Assembly: GCF_000764305.2 (NCBI RefSeq)
Contig: NW_025944832.1
Span: forward strand, 1-64,000
From: Hyalella azteca
Lineage: Eukaryota > Arthropoda > Malacostraca > Amphipoda > Hyalellidae
Length of the DNA stretch: 64,000 bases
Direction: 5' to 3'
Both the position numbers and the translations under genes were made by a program. The notes under the pieces are model-generated. The model had not been told where the DNA came from. It did not search any database and saw only the letters and a program-made list of their open reading frames with translations. Positions 50,168-62,200 of the stretch are shown here, one piece after another. Position 1 is the stretch's first letter. The number at the start of each line of letters is the position of its first letter.

Positions 50168-50639
50168 ATCCGAGTATTCCTTGTATCTTATTTTCGGTAC
50201 ATAAAGCAATAACACGAGACTATGAGACACTTAAAATAGTATTTATCTCAGATGTTCAAATAATGTTTTTTTAGAATAACGCGATTATTTTTGAAATGGC
50301 TATGATTACTATAAGGTAATAACGTCCATAAACGATGACGCATATAATTACAATGGTATCTTTACAATACCTCCTTCGACACGTCATTTCGGACATTAAC
50401 ACCAGCGCGTATCGGCTACTTTCTTTCTAATGTTAGAATAACAACCATTTTGCCAGTTCTAGCAGAAATACTACCACCTCTGCCCATCTTAAGATACGGA
50501 TTAGACTATTTACTACTATAATCTGGCAAGGAGTGGATAACTAAAAGAAATTCTATCAATGAATTGGATTTTGTTTTATATTGATTTGAAACAGTAGGCG
50601 CATTAAATACTTGAATATTTTTTGCGGGCATACAGCAGT

Positions 50640-50720
50640 TCGTATCACGGCACTCGACTGGACACGTGGCCATCCTACTCGCTGAGCTATTTGCTTTGAT
50701 ACTAAAGAAAATATCTAAAG
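50640..50720 (-). repeat. Possible tRNA-derived SINE head
   Basis: On the minus strand ATAGCTCAGCGAGTAGGATG resembles a tRNA A box, and AGTCGAGTGCC about 20 bases on resembles a B box. No cloverleaf forms and no 3' tail was recognised. Confidence 0.3.
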
Positions 50721-52079
50721 CTAAATCTCAAGTATTTCTACACTCAATATCCAGATTTTAGAAGGCCAGGAACAATATCGCTAAATGCCCTCTCGACACT
50801 CGCATTTAGGCGCGTGTCAATAGCTCAGACGATCCAGTGAAAGCACAATGAGTTTCACAATAAACCGAGTTGCGAGGAATGACTAAATATGTCAAAATAT
50901 CATCTTCAAATGTTTCAATGCGCAAAATACTATTGAACTATCTGAGAAAAATCTAAATTCAACTTGGTCGCATATTTAGTGATAAGACTCGTATTAACTT
51001 GTGTGATATTTATTAGCGAAAATTACAAACAGCTGCTGGCCCACATATCTCACTCATTATCTGGTTAATTAATTCTGCTCTCAAATTGTCGAGTGAAAAA
51101 GTACACCACAATGCTAGCCAGACGCGGCTGGGTGACGGGAGGTAAGAGATGGTAGCATCAACGTGATGACGACCTTGAGACTCGCCATGCTTGCAATGAA
51201 GGTCATCCCCCTCCAGCCTGATCCAAGCTAAGTTTTGCAGCCTGTCAGGAAATGTTCCGGCCTCCGAAAGAATGAGTGCACGTGTTTGCATTCCTGAACA
51301 ATATTTTTAATCCAGCTGTTTCTTTTGTAAGGGATCTTTTCCATTCGGAATGACTCAAAAAAACTGGTGAAAACTACCTTTATCTTAACAGTCATCGTAG
51401 ATAGTGAGATCTTGCCAATTGACATCTCTAGATAATTTTAAAATGGTTCAATGTTGACTGCCATTTTTCGCACGAGTTTGTTGATTTTCGATTGCTATTA
51501 CCATAAGCTATAGTGCTATACGATTGCGCTAGGAAACTTGATTTTTCGACTATACTTACATTATTTAACCTCCCTCAAAAAAGTATAGTTAGACAGCATC
51601 CTGGAACTTATGAAGCATTCTTCTAAAGTTATTTACATTTAATCCTAACCGTAACGAAAATTTCAACACAAGTGGAAGACTTGCAACAAAAATTTTGATT
51701 GCTTGAATCATTTCCGTAACTCGCGTTCTCATCGATTCAAATTTAATCATTCAGGTCTACAAAAGTATTAGTAGACTATCAATGGAGTTGGTTAGACACG
51801 CCGTTTGGTATATCAGTCGATTGTCAAAACTGAGGCAGTGAAAAACAGAAATCCAAGATAAAATAATCAAACGAATTTCTAACATAAAAATCAATGTAAG
51901 CCAACAAAATATTTTACTTCGCTACTTTTTTAAACCAAATTGATATCTGCAATACGTTTTTCTCGCTAATGATAATAATTTTTTAATTAAAAGAAAGAGA
52001 CTCCAGCATTAAGTAGGTTAGTGTAATTCCACACTGAGTCAAGTACTTTTGTATTTTAGTAGTGGAGTACAAGAATCAA

Positions 52080-52841
52080 CTAGCAGCACAAGTAACCTCC
52101 ATCTACGGGCAATGAATGTCCATTGACGAAGTCACTACAATCGCTCAGAAGGTAGACTACACCATTAACTATGTCATTCCTGTAAGGCAATTTGCCTTGA
52201 GGCGTGCGGGCCATCAATAGTGAAGTCTCGCTACACTCCACATCCTTCTGTTGTCCAAAATACATCTCACCAGATGAAGTATCCATGACGAGAGTGGGAC
52301 TGAGTGCATTGACTCGGATGCCTTTGGATGACAGCTCCAGAGCCATGGACTTCGTAAGAGATTCTACCGCAGCTTTGGAAGCTGCATAAGTAGCCGTTTG
52401 TGCCGCCGGTTTATGCCCAAGAGTAGACGAAACATTAACAATGTTTCCTTTTTGTCCCCTCGAGATGAGGTCTGAAGCAACGACTTGCACCACGTTTAGA
52501 ACTCCCTTCACGTTTATGTCCATGGTTTTATCAACTTCCTCCATGCTGACAGTCAATATTGGCCCAAACTCGATTCTTGCCGCGTTGTTCACCAAGAGAT
52601 GAATGGGTGTTACTTCCATCACGGCTTTTCGCGTTGCTTCCCAGTCTGCCAAATCCACACAGATGGCTTTGATAGAAGGATTTTCTTCTCTAAGACTATC
52701 CAGCTTCGATTGAGTCTTACTCAACGCGTACACTTCGGCCCCGAGCTCCACCAGCCTTAATGCTGTTGCCCTTCCGATGCCAGCGCCAGCACCCGTCACC
52801 AGTGCTCTCTTGCCCGTAAAATCGACCGACAGGACGTTCAT
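52080..52841 (-). CDS. DCXR-like short-chain reductase, third copy
   Basis: A 253-aa SDR in one coding exon. It has TGAGAGIG at residues 16-23, NNA, and the catalytic set Asn110, Ser139, Tyr152 (YAASK) and Lys156, and it ends VDGGYLCC. The NADPH-favouring Arg after strand 2 is Lys here (SKTQ), which still suits a phosphate. The open frame continues upstream, but the ATG at 52841 follows a TTTTTCATTTCAG acceptor (AG at 52871-52870) and begins the family sequence; a 5' untranslated exon is implied. It is closest to the broken copy at 16238: both start MNVLSVDFTGK, and both end with a PQGK.P.RND stretch. Substrate is unknown; dicarbonyls or sugars are likely. Confidence 0.92.
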   Translation of the reverse strand: MNVLSVDFTGKRALVTGAGAGIGRATALRLVELGAEVYALSKTQSKLDSLREENPSIKAICVDLADWEATRKAVMEVTPIHLLVNNAARIEFGPILTVSMEEVDKTMDINVKGVLNVVQVVASDLISRGQKGNIVNVSSTLGHKPAAQTATYAASKAAVESLTKSMALELSSKGIRVNALSPTLVMDTSSGEMYFGQQKDVECSETSLLMARTPQGKLPYRNDIVNGVVYLLSDCSDFVNGHSLPVDGGYLCC

Positions 52842-52871
52842 GATGGTAGAGGTTTCTTGACGTTCGCTTCT

Positions 52872-54360
52872 GAAATGAAAAATGTTGCCGTAAATAGACA
52901 TATATTTTCAATAATTCAAATCGCCGTATAATTTTGCATAAATTTATTTCTGTAATCTCGTTTGAAGTGACATATTGAAGTCAAGCAATATGTGCAACTG
53001 TAAATGATTCTAAAAAACTTTTAAATAAAGGAATTTGTAAAGAAATTACCACTGAGTCTGACTACATTACCCGTAAAGTAAAGAAACGAATCGAAAGAAT
53101 TTTACAAAAACGGCGTTATACGTCGTAGAATTAGCGTTTGTTCGTAAATCAAGAGAAATTTTGAACCTTAAGAAAAGTGATAACTGAAGTCTTCGCTCTT
53201 TTGAAGCAAATCTTGAACGGAAAGCAGATCGTTAATATGAAGGGAGCTGCATAACAAATGATGCATCAAACCAAACTACGGTTGACCTTGACTTTAAAAC
53301 CAGGCTGGCTGATGCCATGATGCTGCCGGGTGCTGACTAGACAGCTTCTAATCCACGGCAGTGTTAACGAATTGACGAATAAACAATAACCATATCATTG
53401 CGAAATAAATGCAAAGAACTTCAAATCCATAGAAAGAGTGATGCGTTAAAATGTGGTAATGGTGACTGACCGTGACTCTGAAAATCACGTAAAGTTAACT
53501 GATTAAGGACACCGATGTTCATGTTGTCTTTAAAGCGAATTAAGGACACCGATGTTCATGTTGTCTTTAAAGCGAATTAAAGATAGCCTGTTACGCAATA
53601 AAATGAAAACAATTTTAGCTTCTCATAAATTTTTCTTTGCAGCAACGGCCGATTTAATTTAACAACACTACCTGCCATTAATATTTGCTTTAAATTAAAG
53701 CGACCAACAAAGAATGCTCGGCAATGAGACAACTACCTAGGTATACAGAGAAAACAATTCGAATTGGCCGTTAAATTGACCTATTATGAAGAATACTAAA
53801 AAGCGGACATTTAGAACATCACCTTTCTTTTGAACGCATAGGAAAATAAACTAAATGTATAATTAGGCTATGAACGAACGTAGCAGCGCCGCACTCCACC
53901 TCCACCACTTGCTACCGAGTAACTAATCGGCTGAGCTCACGAGCTGCTCAGCTGCAGCTGATCTTCACTCCATCATCTGCATCGTACAGCACACGGCCGA
54001 CTATGTTTTAAGGAGAAATTTTCTGTCGCGGCTGTTGGTCGTCAGGATCGAATTTATGACAAATTCTGAATATTTCAATGCAAGTAAAATATATTTCTTT
54101 ATAAATCTTTTAAGTTATTACCTTTTGGATGATTTAAGTCAAGTAATTTCTGAATGTGCAGCCAAGGCAAGAAGCTTTCTGCTGAACCAAACCGGTTGTC
54201 CGTTATAGCCTAGGCTCTTGGCTAGCTGACAAGGTATGCTCAATGTGGGAGCGCAGCCGTGGTTAACAAAATTGACTCGTAAACAGGCCCTGGGCCTAAC
54301 GCCAACCATCAGCATGCAATATCTACACATAGCCTCAGATCAATGAGCTGTGGAACTCCG
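52872..54360. other. Upstream region of the third SDR gene
   Basis: No coding region is seen. The GC-richer stretch 53880-54005 (CAGCTGCAGCTG and others) might hold the untranslated first exon and promoter on the minus strand. A 37-bp exact tandem duplication is at 53512-53585. Confidence 0.3.
53512..53585. repeat. 37-bp exact tandem duplication
   Basis: ATTAAGGACACCGATGTTCA plus 17 bases occurs twice without change. Confidence 0.95.
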
Positions 54361-54403
54361 GCTAACAGTAAATCCGCTGTGCACAACACAGCCACTGCTT
54401 CAC

Positions 54404-54541
54404 AGCGCCGGAGCCCAACCGGCCGGAGCGCAACAGGCCCTACCGTAACAGGCGGCGCCGGTAAGGTTAGGTTAAGTTACGTTAGGAGTAGCTGTTGCGG
54501 TAGGGCCTGCTGCGCTCCGGCCAGTTGTGTTCCGGCGCCGT
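54404..54541. repeat. GC-rich foldback with TTAGG-like loop
   Basis: Arms of about 48 bases (54404-54451 and 54492-54541; GCGCCGGA...CCGGAGCGCA.CAGGCCCTACCG) are inverted with few mismatches. The loop has GTTAG-GTTAA-GTTAC-GTTAG, a 5-base period like the insect telomere repeat. The surrounding sequence (54360-54590) may extend the element. Confidence 0.75.
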
Positions 54542-54594
54542 TGAACCAGGCCTGTGGCTGAACTGCGCTGTTGTGGTGGGCGCTTTGTGTCAAA

Positions 54595-56890
54595 AGCCGT
54601 GAAGATGCCCGGCTGCGTTACGCTCGGGAAGGTATATGAATCGCACTGTGGACTTGGGCTATGCTGACCTCTAGCTATCCACCCCTCATATTATTCGTGT
54701 CCTACCTGAAAAATCTGAATCAGTTTTTTTAATAATCTTTTTAGATGAGATACATTAGCTTGAATATAATTGTAATTTTAAATATTGCTACTTAAGTCAA
54801 TGAGGTATACATTTTTCCTGATAACTGAGTTTCAGAAATTGAATGATCTGTACCAATACTAGGTTAGATCTTTCTCAAGAAGTGAGTGAAGTCCACCAGA
54901 AATGAATGAGGAAAGAGGAAAGGCAAAGTAAGTAGAATCAATTGACTACCATTTGGAGAATGGTGGCTCAAACTTCGCTTCAAATTGAAAAAAAAATCTG
55001 TGAAATTACGTCGTCAAGTGAATGTTGAATCATCAGGCAGTTTAAAACGTTATATTATACTTATATAGTTGTTAACGAAACATTCTCTGCTTGTTTTATG
55101 TATTTTTAATAGAATTTAATATTTTATGCCATATCAAGCAATTGAAATGTTAAGACAGCAGTTCCAAAACATAGTTAGTTAATCTTACTTCTGAGCGTGA
55201 ACTTGGCAGTTAAGAATAGGTTCTTGACACTCGAATCTCCATGTCAAATTGTTAATTCATTTTATCTACGTATTGATCATCGATCAGTAGTCAGGGTTTC
55301 TTTTCAATTGCTCTTTCATTGAAGAGTAGCGGGTGCTTCATAGCCAAACATTCACAAGACTAAGAAGTAGAATGGGCTGAGATTATTTCTGTTATTTTAT
55401 AGATTATTCGGTTATTCCTTATGTTTAAGCGATTACTACGTCATCGCTTAATCATAAGGTTTCATCCTCAGTCCCTCTCATATATTACATGATCAGAGCA
55501 GACTGCGAAAAGCAGAGCAGCCGCGACTGTGGGGTCGTCGGACGGTCTGAACTCCGTGTAGGAGTTCCGGATCTTGGCCGGAACTCCGACAATATTTATT
55601 TGCACAATAATATTTGTATAAACTTTCCATAATCTGAATGAACTAATATTCTACTTATTTTTGACCTACACTTACTTAATTTGCGCCATTCCGATGTTCT
55701 CTTGCGCTGCAACCTCAGAAGTGGTCATGTTTTGCAGTTCGGCGAACATTCGAACGAATGTTCGAATCCGAATGGTCGGAGCGTTGGTGTCATGATAGTT
55801 GCGGGACATAGTAGGTTGGCTACGTGAGAAGTTAACTGTGAATAGGATAGTGATAGGTGGTGGCACTTCTGAATAGAGTAGAGATCGAATCAATCAAGTC
55901 GTAGACACATGCAAGATATCACTACAGTGTATTTAAGAAATCATAGGTTAATATTTCCTTATGTTAATATACTTCTCTACTGACAAAAGCTATATTTTCG
56001 ATTGCTCATTAATAGACGTTATTCAAAATAACACATTTAATAATTATTCCTCATTCGATTCATACAGACGATTCTTCATTCTACGATAGCACGCGAAATT
56101 CAAATAATTTAATTATTTAACAACAATATTTAATTTATAACTATGAATTCTTTAAGATTAAGTTGATTCATACACACATTCAATATGGCTGATGATAAAT
56201 CTCCTATTGATTGATAAATTGAGGAGATAAATCTTCTCCAACATCATGGTTAAACACCGCCTTAATTTCCAGAATGTTCCCTGGAACGTTGTGAGTATGA
56301 TTGTTGATTGATTGATTAATTTAGTCTCTGTTTATGTTGTACTCTTACACTTTTTACGCAAGGAAAAATGTTTGGGTGAGTAAAACGATTGACTATTGTT
56401 TTCCATTTTTATTAGTGATATCTTCTTCAAGGACTTAGAAATAAATGACAATCCCTGACCGATCTTGGTGGTCAGGAAACCAGATGGGAGTGGGCAGCTC
56501 CTTATCCGGTTTTGGGACCGATCTTCTGGTCCCGGCGAGACGGCAGGCGATGTCAGGCCTGTCCGTCCCGCAGGCGGCGGGCGTACAGACAGGTGTTCGG
56601 GCAGAGCTGACGGGCGTCGAGGGAGGTCGTGGCTAAAGGGAATACATCATGAACTATCTTCGCGAGGCCAAGGGTTCAGACATCTCGACCTTAAACTTAG
56701 ACCATCTTCCGGCTCTGGAGGAGAGAATCTCAATCGCCTACGACATGAAGACTAACTGGGCGAAGAAAGCCTCCAGACAGATTGGCGATAAAAGATTTTT
56801 CATCCATGTTTCGATTTAGTTTGAGCATCATTGGTAAAATAAGCGATCGCTTAGCTGCTAATTTTTTAAACTCTGGACACAAGGAGGCGT
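54595..56890. other. No gene seen
   Basis: AT-rich with a GC-richer island at 56450-56640. The open frames there are short, in several phases, and match no family I know. A minor palindromic cluster GAACATTCGAACGAATGTTCG is at 55745. Confidence 0.35.
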
Positions 56891-57703
56891 TTAGTATCCG
56901 CCTCCACCGTACATCATTGGAGCAGGTGCATAGTCGCATTTCGTGACCGTGTGGTACTCTGGGATGGTTTGATAAACCGACATGGTGACGTACTGATTGA
57001 TTGTCTCGGTGACGGTGTTGTACACATAATCTTGCTTGGTCTCTGTCACGTAGTTTGTTACGTAGTAAGGATTCTTGACGGTTTGAGTAACGTACTTGTT
57101 CTGTACCTTGGTTTGCGTAACGTAGTATCCTTTGGTTTCGTAACCAGTTTTCGTGACGTAGTTAGTCATAGGATAACTTTGTGTAATTGTTTTTGTTACG
57201 TAAACAGCGACGGTCTCAGTGAAGTACTCAGATGCTGTGTTGTAACCGTATTTACTCTCAATCATGTATACAGGCACGGTCACCATTTTGGTATCGTACA
57301 AGATTTTGGTTTCGGTGTAAATGTTTGGTTCTGCGTAGGCAGTCATGGTGGAGTAAAGAACGATTGTCTTAGGAGCGACTTTGGTCTCGGTGATGTAAGC
57401 GAAGATGGTGGTCGGCACTTCTCTGGTGAGAGTCTCATAATACATAGAAGTTCCCTGGACGTCCTTCGTCATGGTCTTCCAGATCTCTTTGGGATAACAT
57501 TGAGCCTTCTTGGGAGGTCCATACGACGGAGCAGGGGGAGCGCCATATGACACAGCTGGTGGTGGTCCATACGAAGGTGGAGGAGGTCCATAAGATGGTG
57601 GAGGAGGTCCATATGACGGAGCCACTTGGATAAAGCCTTTGTCGGGTGATGCCACTGAAGCCCCGACCAACGCCAGCAACGCCCACGCAGCTGTCCCGAA
57701 CAT
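56891..57703 (-). CDS. Secreted SYGPP/VTxT-repeat extracellular protein
   Basis: The main exon encodes 270 aa ending in a TAA at 56891. It starts with a signal peptide ([19 protein letters not shown]), then five proline-rich SYGPPPP-type repeats (about 30-65). A Tyr/Thr/Val-rich region follows, in which T-E-T-K or V-T-x-T recurs every 8-15 residues (YVTKT, YVTQT, YVTET), and the tail is glycine-rich. Two or three cysteines are present. TTCTTTTGTTGCAG immediately precedes the ATG at 57703, so an upstream exon may add a few residues, as in cuticle-type genes where an intron splits the signal peptide. It is most likely a structural matrix or cuticle-associated protein; the family is not one I can name, and no chitin-binding R&R motif is visible. 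Confidence 0.75.
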   Translation of the reverse strand: MFGTAAWALLALVGASVASPDKGFIQVAPSYGPPPPSYGPPPPSYGPPPAVSYGAPPAPSYGPPKKAQCYPKEIWKTMTKDVQGTSMYYETLTREVPTTIFAYITETKVAPKTIVLYSTMTAYAEPNIYTETKILYDTKMVTVPVYMIESKYGYNTASEYFTETVAVYVTKTITQSYPMTNYVTKTGYETKGYYVTQTKVQNKYVTQTVKNPYYVTNYVTETKQDYVYNTVTETINQYVTMSVYQTIPEYHTVTKCDYAPAPMMYGGGGY

Positions 57704-57940
57704 CTGCAACAAAAGAACACATTGATTTCTCTTTGCTTTCTTGTTTACAAAAAAATCGTATTGCTTGTACAAATGACACCATTTTTTTAACTGAGAACTA
57801 CATCATTTGACGTTAGATGTACTATCAGTCATTGTATAAATGATGCTGAAATGTTATCATAGTACACTCAACGTAAAATAATCTTTTTGTTTTAAAAGAT
57901 TCAAATGGAATAGTTTCAGTTTAACAAAGAAACTTTAGTA

Positions 57941-59252
57941 AATGATCATAAATACATGATTGTTATTGAGTGTAATATAATGAGATTCATTCATTCCATT
58001 ATTTAAAAAAACAGATATTTTAATTCGATGGAACAAATAGCTTGCCTTAGGTTTCTATGCTTTATGATTGCTGCTTTACATGTGGACCAGAATGAAGGAA
58101 ACTATTGAAAAGAGAGAAACAATTAAAGAGAAAGCCTATTTTGTGTATTTGTAGTGAATGTTCCAGTAAAAATATGAAAGCTCAAGATGAGTCTGGAGCA
58201 TGCAAGATAATACACATGAAATATTCCTGAAACAAGGAGCGTTCTACGCACATGGAGCGTATAAAACAAGTCATGTTATACAGTATGGCTCCATGGCAGC
58301 CCCTGATGACAGATGGCGACCGCATGCGTGACTCGGTAATTAGTCGGAGTTTCAGTTCAACGAACATTGGGTTCAGCATGCAAGGCTGGATCACGACAGG
58401 ACAGCTGCCTGGTCCCATGTCGCTGACCTGAATCTGGATTATGGATTTACTATGTCGTGCGAGCATTTTATTGAATCGCCTTTGGTGTTTTTGTGTAAAA
58501 TAGAATAAAGGCTACTAGTTTTAGTGCTTAGGCTAAGCTGCTTGTTCAAAGAAACATGTCGTACATGCAGCACAACTAATTTTCTGCATTTTTTTAAATG
58601 ATCATAAATACATGATTGTTATTGAGTGTAATATAATGAGATTCATTCATTCCATTATTTAAAAAACAGAAATATTTTAATTCAATGGAACAAATAGCTT
58701 GCCTTAGGTTTCTATGCTTTATGATTGCTGCTTTACATGTGGACCAGAATGAAGGAAACTATTGAAAAGAGAGAAACAATTAAAGAGAAAGCCTATTTTG
58801 TGTATTTGTAGTGAATGTTCCAGTAAAAATATGAAAGCTCAAGATGAGTCTGGAGCATGCAAGATAATACACATGAAATATTCCTGAAACAAGGAGCGTT
58901 CTACGCACATGGAGCGTATAAAACAAGTCATGTTATACAGTATGGCTCCATGGCAGCCCCTGATGACAGATGGCGACCGCATGCGTGACTCGGTAATTAG
59001 TCGGAGTTTCAGTTCAACGAACATTGGGTTCAGCATGCAAGGCTGGATCACGACAGGACAGCTGCCTGGTCCCATGTCGCTGACCTGAATCTGGATTATG
59101 GATTTACTATGTCGTGCGAGCATTTTATTGAATCGCCTTTGGTGTTTTTGTGTAAAATAGAATAAAGGCTACTAGTTTTAGTGCTTAGGCTAAGCTGCTT
59201 GTTCAAAGAAACATGTCGTACATGCAGCACAACTAATTTTCTGCATTTTTTT
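57941..59252. repeat. 656-bp tandem duplication
   Basis: Units 57941-58596 and 58597-59252 differ only by small changes near an A-tract (AAAAAAACAGATATT against AAAAAACAGAAATATT). A 94-codon minus-strand frame is carried in both copies but resembles no known protein. Confidence 0.9.
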
Positions 59253-62200
59253 CTTGGGAATAACGCTCAGTTTCCATCCCATGATGATAACAGTACACAC
59301 AAAAGTGCTATTCCCTCAAATTTGCTCGAAGGTTTGTGTGTCAACGGCGTCAGCTGGCGACGGCGATGCCAGACGGTTAGAGTGAACGGCTCGAAAAAGC
59401 AGATGTCCGCTGCAGATAGATCATGCTGCCTAAATGTGTCAACTGCTGCTGTTCTTCCTTACCAGACGCGTGTTCTGGATTACCGTTAGCAAGACCTAAG
59501 CTTCGTCGATCAGCCTATAGAAAACCGTTGCTTAATTTAGGGAGTGAGGATCCACTGCTTGAGATTCAACTCGTGTTTAACGAGATGTGAAACGTGATTG
59601 CTATATTATTATTTTAGATGATGACATAAATGTAGAAGATATCCTAAAATCAACATAGAAAAGTAGGTCATAAAATATCTTTAATTTCTTTGATGAAATG
59701 AGACGCACACTAAATGATATAACATCCGCAGTTTAATTTAATTACGATAGGTCATGAAGCGGGACAATTATCTACGTTTTATTCGTGAACACGTAAAATA
59801 AATACGTGGAAGTTTTGATAATATGGTGAACTAAAGTAAAAATATTATATAAATGAGTATTAATTTACGTTCAATTCTTGCTTAATCGAGCAAGGAAATT
59901 CCCAGAAGCTACTTTTATTGAAGTTCATTCATAAATTTCTTCATATATTTATCTATAAAGAATCTTCAATGGATTATGATAACTCTTTAGTTTTTGATGC
60001 ATAGTTAATAAAGAATGTTTAACCGTAGAATTAATATTTGAATTGTTTCACAATATACATTTTTCAGCTTAATTCATAAGTGTTAACATTTTTATTAAGT
60101 TTAGGTCAGAGTGTCATTGGTCAATTGCTCCGAACAACCTGTCACTCATGTCATGCTATACAAAATAATATTGGTTCCGGCTCACTAATATCTACTAATG
60201 TAATCCATTGATACCATTGCAGCATATGAGATTATGTTGATGTTGCAATATAATAATAACGACGGAGGTCAATGATCAGTGAAGGATAGCTCGAGGTTGC
60301 GAGGCGGACATGTCAGTTCAGTGGCAGTCAGCCTCGACTCAAGTGAAAGTGTTGCATTCTTAGGCGGATCAGCGGCGGGTGGAGGAAGGAAAGGGAGAGA
60401 GAGAAAGATTGGGTGAAAGGGAGCACTAAACTACGTTGCTTGACTCTACAATGTTCACACTAGCATGGAATAGAAACTCCAGCTGGACGGGTTAATAGGT
60501 AAGAACTACAGCGCATTCAAATGACGCTATTTATAGAAGAGATACAGGTTCGCAGAGAGCACGCTGCTTATGGCGTTCCTTTTCAAAATCGATGTTGTTT
60601 TAGTTGCTTGTACAGTTCCTACCATCAATTTCACAGCTATCTATTCTAAACAATCTGAATACTATTCTCTGAATACTAATTCTTCAAGTCACATCATATC
60701 GTCTGTGACAACGTCCGACTACGCACCAGCTGCACGAAAGACTCATGCATTCTAGTCAGGCATTCGAGCGTCAAATATTCAAGTCTGAGAGCTGCGAGTG
60801 AAAGTGTTGTGGTTTCTTTGTATGTTCTTGCACATCGTTGGTAAGATCAGAAACCATTCAGGCACTGCAATCGCTCCCATCTTCTTCAGTTTGTTTGTCT
60901 AGTTTAAGAGGCGGTGTACGAACAGTTATTTTTCGTCAATTTTTGCCTGAACTTCATTTGTTTTTGCAGTAGCAAATTATTGCCCATAAATTGCTAAAAT
61001 GTGTCATGATTATAATATTCATAATTTGATGGATTCCAATGAGAGCTTTCCGCTCGTCGTGGGAAGCAAAAGACTTTCGATTTAGTTTCGAATGTTATGA
61101 ATAGGCATGGCGACGCGCGTGAAAATTGACTCTATAATATTTTTGCTGGAACACAATATGCATTATTAGCAACTGCAAGCTAAAAGGTGTGAATTGCGCC
61201 GGCGTATAGAAAATATGTAGAGATTGGATGAAGTAGCTTCCATCACCATGCAGGCTCAAAATAATTGTTAGGCGTCTTCTTGTCCAGTTATTGGGACCCT
61301 AAACTGTATATATTAGACAGCGGTTTCTACTTTTATCGCCATCATTACGAACCGGAAGCGACTTTGTTTGCCAGCGAACAATTCCGCTTTGCTGCGTTAC
61401 ACAAAAGCGTTCGAATGATACGAAAGCCGAGGAGAAACACAGGAATTAACTCCAGTTCTCGAAAAGAACTGCAATTGCTGAGTTAGTCTCTTCATATGTA
61501 GGTGCGCTCGACTGAGCAGACTTCACTGAACGCGCAAAAACATAATCGTCAGTTAAGAATAGAGCGACTTTCTTGTGCGATGATTGTAAGCAGACATGTT
61601 CCTTATCTGAATTTTACACACCACACTCACATGGAACCGCCCGGTGCGAGGCCTAATAAAAACTCAACCTGTGTTTTTTGTAGGTGAAATTTTGATGCAA
61701 AAACTACAAGAATGTAATCAGAAGGTTGTTAGAAAGTGCGCTAGATCTTCACTTCCTGACCGGGCTCGAAAAAAATGTGTTAAAAAACAGGCCCAAACTT
61801 AGAAAACTGAGAGAACGAGACCAAAACTAGAGTTTTATTTGGAATTTAAATTAGAAAATAGCGTGTTGCTGTGCCATGCAACCTACTTCCATGTAAATTG
61901 CTTGCGAATGGCTAAACTAGGTTATCTTTGCAGGGCATTTTTTCTACCTGATTCAGATTTGTTAATTATTAATTCCTGATAAAATGTTGTCAAGATAATC
62001 GCAGCAGAAAATAATGGAAAAACGTAATATATCACACTGTGAGCCTTGAGAAAGCTAAATCTTATTAAAGTAATTTTGAAATGTTAATTCAAGTAATGCT
62101 TACGTCATGGCCATAAAATAGAAGCGGGATGTTTTGGTATCCTAATATGCGGAATTTTTCATTTTATCAAACATGAATCTCCATAAATGTCTGTCAGTTA

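Larger units (their letters stand above)
48179..52079. other. Intergenic DNA after the neprilysin pair
   Basis: Contains the 3' untranslated region of gene 2 (to about 48400), the palindromic element at 50105 and a possible SINE head at 50640-50720. The 92-codon frame at 51291-51013 (minus) has no family resemblance that I can name. Confidence 0.4.

Noticed and set aside
51013..51291. 92-codon minus-strand frame considered as a LINE C-terminus
   Set aside because: It lacks the zinc-knuckle pattern present at 8133-8540 and any other conserved block.
56951..57550. 199-codon plus-strand frame opposite the VTxT gene
   Set aside because: An antisense shadow of a strongly biased coding sequence (Val/Thr/Tyr codons read backwards).
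57941..59123. Identical 94-codon minus-strand frames at 58182-58466 and 58839-59123
   Set aside because: Their identity comes from the 656-bp tandem duplication; the peptide has no recognisable family and overlaps no splice or promoter signal.
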